A stretch of 64,000 nucleotides of DNA from the NCBI RefSeq assembly GCF_021730395.1, contig NC_069366.1, positions 69,259,001 through 69,323,000 on the forward strand. Direction: 5' to 3'. Under the pieces are notes generated by a model that worked only from the letters and a program-made list of their open reading frames with translations, was not told the origin of the DNA and did no database searches. The number at the start of each line of letters is the position of its first letter. Position 1 is the first letter of the stretch. A program made the position numbers and the translations under genes. This DNA comes from Mercenaria mercenaria. Lineage: Eukaryota > Mollusca > Bivalvia > Venerida > Veneridae. This document shows, one piece after another, positions 57,310 through 64,000 of this stretch.

Positions 57310-57665
57310 AATCTGCTGGAGAGAAATAAGATTAGTGTTCAACCCTTTTACAGTTGGACGCTACGCTTTCCTCTTTGATTGTGTCTGACGGATCAGGTGG
57401 AGGACTCTATGATTAATAGTTCTTAAATCCCACCAAGACTGAGCTTTTAATTTCCGTCTTCTGGCCTGTTTCCTCGGGCCCTTAAGAGTGTTTCCCATGT
57501 TGCTCTGTCTTCTGCAAAGGCATTAAGTACATGCGTTTTAGATTCTTAAGGATTGCATTTTTATATTATATCTACAAGGGCATTTTTGTGTTTTACATTA
57601 CATACCTTCTGTTGCCTTTACGTATGTTAGGGTTTCCCCTGGTGGGGATTACTTTAATTTACACT
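57310..57665 (+). mobile_element. Upstream direct repeat of the PLE 3' region (pseudo-LTR-like)
   Basis: It matches 58,535-58,880 in order: gtgttcaacccttttacag, gtctgacggatcaggtgg, ctcttaaatccc, gtttcccatgttgctctgtc and the tttacactgtcttgtgactt block. It is followed directly by PLE reverse-transcriptase sequence. Partial tandem copies, called pseudo-LTRs, are a known PLE trait. Confidence 0.65.
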
Positions 57666-57670
57666 GTCTT

Positions 57671-59120
57671 GTGACTTTAATATTATTAAACATTATACAA
57701 TGCGGACCTGTAACGAAGTTTGTAAAGCCCTTTCCTTTTTACTGGACAACATTTACATCAGGTTTGGAAATGCAGGTTTTAGACAAGTAGTTGGTATTCC
57801 CATGGGAACAAATTGTGCACCCCTTGTCGCAGATTTGTTTTTATATTGTTATGAAAGAGACTCTATGTTGAGCCTTTCTCCAGATACGCAGGCAGATATT
57901 ATAACTGCATTTAATAATACATCACGCTATCTGGATGATATTCTTAATATGGATAATCCGTTTTTTGGTCAATTTGTGGGTACTATTTATCCTAGGGAGC
58001 TTCAGTTAATTAAAACTAACAATTCGGATACTGATGCTTCATTTTTAGATTTACATCTCTCTATTTATGACAATATTATACATACCAAAATTTATGACAA
58101 GAGCGATGATTTTAATTTTAGTATTGTAAATTTCCCCCATTTGGATGGGGATGTACCTCAGGCTACATCTTATGGGGTATATATTTCTCAATTAATTCGG
58201 TTTGCTAGAGCGTGTAGTCATGTCAAGCATTTCAATGAACGTAATCAATATATTACAAGTAAACTTCTTCAGCAAGGCTACCGTTATTACAAATTGCGTA
58301 AATATTTTGCTAAATTTTACTATCGTAATTCTGATTTAGTTTTAAAATTCAATAGTAATTTAAAGACACTTCTGCGAGAAGGTATTTCTAAACCCGTTTT
58401 TAATGGGGATGTGGTTTACAAACGTCGTAAGATCTTGGGTCATGGTAATTTTCCAAATGTATTTGGTAAAATTATAAAACGTTTTATAAAAAGAGGTTAC
58501 GACCCAACTGTTTTGAGACCTACCGCATGTTTAGTGTTCAACCCGTTTACAGTTGGACACTACGCTTCCCTCTTTGATTGTGTCTGACGGAAGAGGGGGA
58601 GGACTCTATGATGAGCAGTTTTTAAATCCTACCAGGACTGAACTGTTTTGATATCTGTCTTCTGGCCTGTTTCGTCAGGCCCTTAAGGGTGTTTCTCTTG
58701 TTGCTCTGTCTTCTGAAAAGGCATTGAGTACATACGTTTTTGGTTCTAAAGGTTTGCTTTTTATATATTTATACACGAGCATTTTTGTGTTTTACATGCC
58801 ATGCCTTTTTGTTTCCATTACATGTGTAAGAGATTCACCTGGATGGGATAACTTTTATTTACTCTGTCCCGTGTCTTTGGAACATGGTGGGGGTAAGAGT
58901 GAGGTTGGGTGCGCACCATAAATCGGTTTAAGCTCCCCAGTGGTGTTTTTGCCACTGATCGTTCCAAGGCGGTGCCCCACTGTGTTCCTGTATGTGTTTG
59001 TTTTGTTCTTTTGTGTTCTTTTTTGTGTGGTGTGCGAGAGGTGTTCGTGTGTGTCTTTGGGGAGGCTGCGTTTTTTTGAACGTGGCTTTCCCTGTTGGAT
59101 ATTTGTCTTTGTTTTTTGGA
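57671..59120 (+). mobile_element. Penelope-like element, 5'-truncated, best copy
   Basis: It contains the 295-codon reverse-transcriptase ORF, a UTR (58,588-58,860) and the 3' module (58,861-59,118) that ends gttggatatttgtctttg plus T run. It is the reference for the other fragments. No GIY-YIG endonuclease segment is visible downstream of the RT. Confidence 0.8.
57700..58587 (+). CDS. Penelope-like reverse transcriptase, N-terminally truncated
   Basis: The frame is open for 295 codons. Visible RT motifs are VVGIPMGTNCAPLVADLF (about residues 30-47), the catalytic RYLDDIL (76-82, D79 D80) and SFLDLHLSI (about 113-121). A long basic C-terminal region follows (SQLIRFARACSHVKHFNERN, YYKLRKYFAKFYYRN, KILGHGNFPNVFGKI). 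The earlier motif with FSTLYTALPH, seen in the copy at 62,786, is missing, so the enzyme cannot be complete. The GIPMG...RYLDD...FLD order is that of Penelope-like RTs. The start codon is only the first ATG in the fragment. It is a transposon gene and not a host gene. Confidence 0.8.
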   Translation: MRTCNEVCKALSFLLDNIYIRFGNAGFRQVVGIPMGTNCAPLVADLFLYCYERDSMLSLSPDTQADIITAFNNTSRYLDDILNMDNPFFGQFVGTIYPRELQLIKTNNSDTDASFLDLHLSIYDNIIHTKIYDKSDDFNFSIVNFPHLDGDVPQATSYGVYISQLIRFARACSHVKHFNERNQYITSKLLQQGYRYYKLRKYFAKFYYRNSDLVLKFNSNLKTLLREGISKPVFNGDVVYKRRKILGHGNFPNVFGKIIKRFIKRGYDPTVLRPTACLVFNPFTVGHYASLFDCV

Positions 59121-59375
59121 CAAGAAGATTTTTAAAGTTTTTCCTGTCGGTTGCTATGAAAACCAGAGTTCTACATTTAATTCAATTTTTTAAATAATTT
59201 TGAATGGGAAACACCCGAGGATCATTCCTGTGAAGTTTGGTGTAATTCTGCACAGTGGTTTTCAAAAATATTTTTTTTTTAGAAAACGTTGACGCACGCA
59301 CGACGGACGACGGACATTGAGCGCTCACAAAAACTCACCATAAGCCTTTGGCTCAGGTGAGCTAAAAAAGCGGAA
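59118..59375. mobile_element. 3' end fragment of a Pearl/HINE-like element
   Basis: It ends acgacggacgacggacattg, then gagcgctcacaaaaac and a hairpin (CTCACC...GGTGAG) followed by ctaaaaaagc, the same terminus as the element at 45,392-47,288 but without its tandem units. It is wedged between a plus PLE end and a minus PLE end. Confidence 0.65.
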
Positions 59376-59612
59376 TGCAGTGGGGCACCGCCTTTGAACG
59401 AGCAGTTGTAAAAAAGACATCTAGCAGTTTTAACCTAATATTAAATATCCAACAGGAAAAGCTACATTCTAAGAAGAAAACTCACAGCAGGGCAAGCATG
59501 GACGTGCACACGACCATCCTACACAAAACAAATACAAACAAAGCAAGACATATAGACAACAAGACAAAACAAACAAATAAAGGAATACAGTGGGGCTATA
59601 TGAATGTCTTTC
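59376..59612 (-). mobile_element. PLE 3'-end fragment, inverted
   Basis: Degenerate reverse complement of the 3' module: cagtggggcaccgccttt, gaacgagcagttgtaaaa, atatccaacaggaaaagc, aaaggaatacagtgggg. Confidence 0.6.
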
Positions 59613-59763
59613 AAAAAGAGAACTTTCAATTTTACATGATTTATTTCAAACTACTGTGAAATCAAAACAAACAATTCTCATTCGTTTTAGTCGAATTCAT
59701 ATCCTCTTGCCAAAGACGGCATCATTAACTGAATTCACAGTATGTATAACCTTTCTATTTCAG

Positions 59764-59927
59764 CTTTACTTACCTTAGTGGGGTCTATATATGTGGAAAC
59801 ATCTTACATGTCAGACACTGGATTTTCAGCCATGTTATGTACTACAGCTGGATCTCTTATGTTAATAGTTGTAAGTTTCATTATCAGTAAGGCGATTAAA
59901 GTGGAAATAAAAAATCAGCTGAAATAG
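59764..59927 (+). CDS. Possible terminal exon of an unidentified membrane protein
   Basis: A strong acceptor (acctttctatttcag/CTTTACTT) is followed by 164 bp of open frame ending in TAG, and AATAAA lies at 59,974-59,979, 47 bp past the stop. The encoded tail is LLTLVGSIYVETSYMSDTGF, then SAMLCTTAGSLMLIVVSF and IISKAIKVEIKNQLK. That is one clear membrane span followed by a basic, lysine-rich cytosolic end, as in the C-terminus of a multi-pass membrane protein. I do not recognise the family. No upstream exon was identified in this window, where 5' sequence is mostly transposon. It may be chance, but acceptor, hydrophobic profile and poly(A) signal agree. Confidence 0.4.
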
Positions 59928-59999
59928 ATGTGTGTGTAAGAAGGGTGGAGACAACTATTATAGCTTTTAACCCAATAAACCAAACTCGTCCTGTAACCA

Positions 60000-60984
60000 G
60001 TATGAAATAATAACTTTCCAAATATGACTTTTCTAATTTTGACTGGGGCAGTCTTTTTTTGAAAAGTCAAACTGCACGCAGGAGTTGCTTCCCTTCAACT
60101 ATAGAAATCTCTACTTTTAGGTAAGGGAAATCACTGCGTAGAAGATTGCAGAAAAGAACTATAATTTCATTTGTCCGATAACCTTATTTCTAAAGCATCA
60201 GCTTCAATTACTTATGCGGCATTATCGTTAATTTAACACATTTAAATCTATAGTAACCGAAAATTACTTTTATAAAACATTCTCCAAAAACACAGTATGT
60301 GCAGTAAGATGCGCATAATGCCACTTTAATAAATTATACTCCATATTTGATTTAAGATAAGCAGACACTTATCTAGGTAATGGCATGTTTATCATTTACT
60401 TTAAAGTGTTATAAATTGTTCCTGCCTTTATACGTAAACGCCTTTAGACTACTTAATAGCTACTCTTACAGAACTGGTGTTATTTCTATTTTCAGTACAC
60501 TGGTTTTATTTTGTATGACCAGAAATACATTAAACATGACAGGTTATCAAACGTGAAGGTGCAGAAGTGTAAACATATATCGTCAAACGCAAACAGAAGA
60601 AGTCAGACGACGACATCCGCTTTCGTTCGAAAATAAATTTCAAAGTGATGTTAAATTACTTTAAAAAATGTAATCAATGTTCATTGAATCACTACACATG
60701 ATGTTCGGTGTGTTTTCACGGTTACCTAAGTTGAAATCAGCGATATATATTTCTAGGATGTGGCCAGTTTTCGTGTGTTTTTTAAGTTGACCATCCAGCC
60801 CTAAAGCTGAGTTATCTGCATCAAAAAACAGGTGGTTGATAGTATCTGCTGATCTCTTGTAAAGTAATTTAAATTTCCAAAATATTCTAAGTATTTTCTT
60901 TCGTAAAACGGTATTATCAGTGTTGTTCAACGAGTGTGTGTCCACGACAGTACATAAACAGACTCAATCAAACTGCGCTTGCAA
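60000..60984. other. Intergenic, nothing recognised apart from a structured-unit scrap
   Basis: No exon supported. Near 60,955-60,983, aaacagactcaatcaaactg resembles the hairpin part of the 137-bp unit on the minus strand. It directly precedes the hAT terminus. Confidence 0.4.
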
Positions 60985-61892
60985 TAGTGATGGACAAATC
61001 GGTTATATTTGCCAACCGATTAATCGGAACAATCGGATAAGCCAACCGATTCAATAAATTGGACATAATCGGATAATCGGTTATTCATAACTTATTTTAG
61101 TTGCGTATCTGTAAGTTAACCTTTAACTTTGTTTTACACATACACAATGTCATTTGAAGTACTTAAGAAATAATTAAAAGGAATAAAACACTTAAAAACT
61201 GTATTTAAATCTTATTTGTTTATTTAGACCATTGTCTTGCTTTATGAAACAAAATCCCCCTTGCAAAATTCCACCAAGGCAGACAAAGTCTTTCTTTGAT
61301 TCAAGTGAATAAAAAACTTTAAAATTAGAAAAAGATTAACATAAATTAAAAATTAACTATCAAATTTTAAACAGGATGAGGAGAATGTTTGGATATAACT
61401 GAAATGAAAAATAAAAGATCAACAATTTCCATCTTTGTCAAATTGAGCAGTATTGATTCAGTGATATTCTGTTATAAAATGAAAAATGTACTTGGAATAC
61501 TGCAAAATATGCAATACCGACATATAAATTCTTAGTTAACTAGTGGCATTATTTCAATCACATAACATTCTAAAACTGAAATTACCTTTGTTTGCGTAAG
61601 GCCTGCGACATACTTTACAAACAGATGTACTCATATCCAACGTTTGTGATGACGGCTTCCTTGGCTTTATTTTATAGCAGTCAAACAGCTTCCAACACCT
61701 GGGAGCGGCTTTGGCGCTTGGATGGTCATATATTGTTTCCAGGTCTTCCGAAACAGAAGTAGGGAGGATTTTTGTGTTAAAGTTTTCTTCATCGCATGTG
61801 CTGGAAGCCATATTTGTATAAGAGTAGTATCCATCTGTACCGATTCCATGTTTTGCCATGAACACCATATTATTTACAGAGCATGTCAACAA
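60985..61892 (-). mobile_element. hAT-type transposon remnant
   Basis: The terminus TAGTGATGGACAAATCGG, followed by repeated aaccgatt/aatcgg motifs (60,985-61,085), is typical of hAT ends with subterminal repeats. About 0.5 kb further a BED-finger exon lies on the minus strand. The transposase catalytic and dimerisation parts are absent and the other terminus was not found, so it is a partial, non-autonomous remnant. The limits are approximate. Confidence 0.6.
61586..61811 (-). CDS. BED-type zinc-finger exon (hAT transposase-like N-terminus)
   Basis: The frame MASSTCDEENF...APRCWKLFDCYKIKP...SVCKVCRRPYANKG shows the BED pattern: a W(K/x)xF aromatic start and CxxC with the YANKG loop. The His pair that should follow would be on the next exon, because a donor (CAAAG/gtaatt) cuts the frame. 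BED fingers occur at the N-terminus of hAT transposases and domesticated ZBED genes. The nearby hAT terminus favours a transposon. An in-frame upstream ATG at 61,892 gives a longer start. Confidence 0.55.
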
Positions 61893-61994
61893 AAGGTTGC
61901 ATTAAGTAAATTTGATTTTATCCTGAAATAATAAAATAGATTATTTTGTTGATTTTGCATATTTATTGAAAATTTCGTCTGAATTGTATAATTG

Positions 61995-62102
61995 ATTGTG
62001 TTAGGAAGCTATCCTGCTGACTTGAGGAAGGTCGGTGCTTCAGGCCAATTGCCTGTCCATGCCTAAAACAGTGAAGCACTGGCCGGAGGGGCACACATCA
62101 TT
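61995..62102 (+). mobile_element. SINE family B fragment
   Basis: ggaagctatcctgctgactt, gaggaaggtcggtg, then agtgaagcactggccggagg: the middle of family B, decayed, without head or tail. Confidence 0.55.
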
Positions 62103-62785
62103 AACCTCCAAAAAGTGGAGATTTCGTAATATGTAATTCGTAATAAAATATATTATCGACTGATGGTCCTTGCACGATTCCGTAGATTCAGTATTTTTTA
62201 TATGAACGTTATTTAGAAAATATGGCTGATATGTCCTGCTCTTAAATGTAGAACTCTCTGACATCTGAGGCATGTACTGACACTTTGAGGACACGTCAAA
62301 GCTTATCTTAAGAACGGTTAACATCTTAATGTAGTGATTTGATATGCAAACAGTTTACGTCTTCGCACAAAACAAACTTAGTGGTCATTGATCAAGTAAT
62401 TCATGACTGTAATTTAGTAGTATCTGTCCTAAATCCCATGAGTGTGACATCCGGGCATTCGATGCGTGAATTTGTTGCGCACAATAAGAGGCTCGCAATT
62501 GGGTTTGTTTTCACATATTGACCATGCATTCGAAGGTAACGGCGCATGTTAACCTTTGTGGCAAATAAGATGTTTGGCATGTTTCAACAACGCCACTTTT
62601 CCATCCTCGGGTTTAGTAATATGTAATACGCGGAGCGCGTTCAGCCAGAAAATCGTTTCCATTTGGAAAGAATAATTCTTACGTCAGAGGTTATTTCTTA
62701 GGTCACGGATTTGTATTGGCCAACTCGTAACGACAACAGTTTTTGCGGCCAGTTGCTCAGTCGTGTGTGACTTAAAAATTACAAG
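62103..62785. other. Intergenic, nothing recognised
   Basis: No supported exon or repeat. Confidence 0.4.
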
Positions 62786-63871
62786 GTGTCTTCAGTCAGT
62801 ACATACGATTTTTCTACTTTGTATACGGCTTTACCTCATAACTTAATAAATGAAAAACTTACTGCCCCGATTCAAAAGACTTTTGCCAGGGAAAATGCTA
62901 CTTTTCTCGCTTGCAATCTCGATAAAGAATTTTATACTAGTTGCATTGTGAAGAATTGTACTACTATGTACACCTGTGACGAAGTTTGTAAAGCCCTTTC
63001 CTTTTTATTGAACAATATTTACGTCAGGTTTGAGAATGCAGTTTTCAGGCAAGTAATTGGTATTCCCATGGGAACAAATTGTGCACCCCTTGTCGCAGAT
63101 TTGTTTTTATATTGTTATGAAAGAGATTTTATGTTGAGCCTTTCTCCAGATACACAGGCAGACTTTATTACTGCATTTGATAATACATCACCCTTTCTGG
63201 ATGATATACTTATTAAGTACTAAGTTAATATGGATAATCCGTTTTTTGATCAGTTAGTGGAAAAAATTTATCCCAGGGAGCTGCAGTTAAATTAAACTAA
63301 CAACTCGGAAAATACTGCTTCATTTCTAGATTTACATCTCTCTATTTACGACAATTTTATACATACCAAAATTTATGACAAGAGGGATGATTTTAATTTC
63401 AGTATTGTAAATTTCCCCCATTTGGATTGGGATGTACCCCAGGCTATATCTTACGGGGTATATATTTCTTATTTAATTCGGTTTGCAAGAGCGTGTACTC
63501 ATGTTGAGGATTTTAATGAACGTACCTTATATATATCAAATAAGCTTATTTAACAGGGCTACCGTTATTATTAATTACGTAAATACTTTTCCAAATTTTA
63601 CTATCGTAATTCAGATTTGATTTTTGAAATACAATAGCAATTTAAAGACACTTCTGCGAAAAGGTATATCAAAATCCGCTTTTTATGGGGATGTGGTTTA
63701 CAAACCAAGATTTTGGATTATGGCAATTTTCTAAATGTATTTAGTAAAGTCATTAAACGTTTTATGAAAAGAGCTTATGACTCAACTGTTTTGAGACACA
63801 CCGCATGTTTGGTGTTCAGCCTGTTTACAGTTGGACGCTACGTTTTCCTCTTTGATTGTGTCTGACGGACA
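62786..63871 (+). mobile_element. Penelope-like element, 5'- and 3'-truncated
   Basis: The reverse-transcriptase region starts earlier than in the 57,671 copy. It includes VSTYDFSTLYTALPHNLI (first catalytic motif of PLE RTs), TSCIVKNCTTMYTCDEVCKAL and GIPMGTNCAP. It then decays: an in-frame stop follows LDDILIKY at 63,221-63,223, and later pieces (63,240-63,850) are in shifted frames up to tcctctttgattgtgtctgac. Only this copy shows both RT halves. Confidence 0.8.
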
Positions 63872-63938
63872 TCATTAAAATTGGAAAGTCACCATATGAC
63901 CTATCATGTGTCGGTGCGACGTTAAATCTAACAAAAAA
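63872..63938 (+). mobile_element. Isolated SINE family B tail joined to PLE
   Basis: attaaaattggaaagtcacc, atatgacctatcatg, gtcggtgcgacgttaaatc and an A-rich end, joined directly after the PLE's gtctgacggac. Confidence 0.75.
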
Positions 63939-64000
63939 ATTCACACTCGACATAAATGTAACCGGTGGATGCCATTGCTTTTGTTTGTATTGTATACTCT

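Overview
The window looks like part of a bivalve mollusc nuclear genome, probably a heterodont clam. The grounds are the mix of repeats: Pearl/HINE-type tandem-repeat elements with ACGG microsatellites, several tRNA-derived SINE families, many Penelope-like (PLE) fragments, and an intron-rich NXPE gene. The species call is inference; no marker gene is present.

Layout. 1-10,510 is very AT-rich sequence full of homopolymer runs and has no credible gene. A SINE copy inside it (4,405-4,690) is 'smeared' compared with clean copies elsewhere, so I suspect poor consensus quality rather than biology. 10,511-20,700 holds the one clear host gene: a seven-coding-exon, minus-strand NXPE-family (neurexophilin/PC-esterase) type II membrane protein. 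Every junction is GT-AG, the phases agree and the model closes at 593 codons plus a stop. Its introns contain a TTAA-flanked MITE inside a tandem array, a SINE and a Pearl-like array. A second, intact, phase-compatible copy of coding exons 2 and 3 lies 8-9 kb upstream (27,172-27,982). Between the two copies sit a 5'-truncated RNase H-bearing LINE and a pair of nested TIR transposons (24,067-26,224).

28.4-38.3 kb is intergenic: a foldback element with tRNA-like arms, SINEs, a TTAA MITE and several tandem arrays with periods of about 140-165 bp. 38.4-63.9 kb is dominated by PLE copies and 5'-truncated PLE 3' ends in both orientations. Among these are two large tandem-array elements (41,934-43,904 and 45,392-47,288), pogo/Tigger-like and palindromic MITEs, a 137-138 bp structured mobile unit, an LTR fossil whose LTR contains a tRNA-like sequence, a hAT remnant with a BED exon, and a possible terminal exon of an unidentified host membrane protein (59,764-59,927).

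The points most worth a second look are the duplicated NXPE 5' exon cassette, the perfect oestrogen-response-element palindromes repeated every 145 bp, the structured 137-bp unit, and the tRNA-like cassettes that recur inside inverted-repeat elements and inside an LTR. Nothing was run computationally. Alignments, periods and junctions are by eye.
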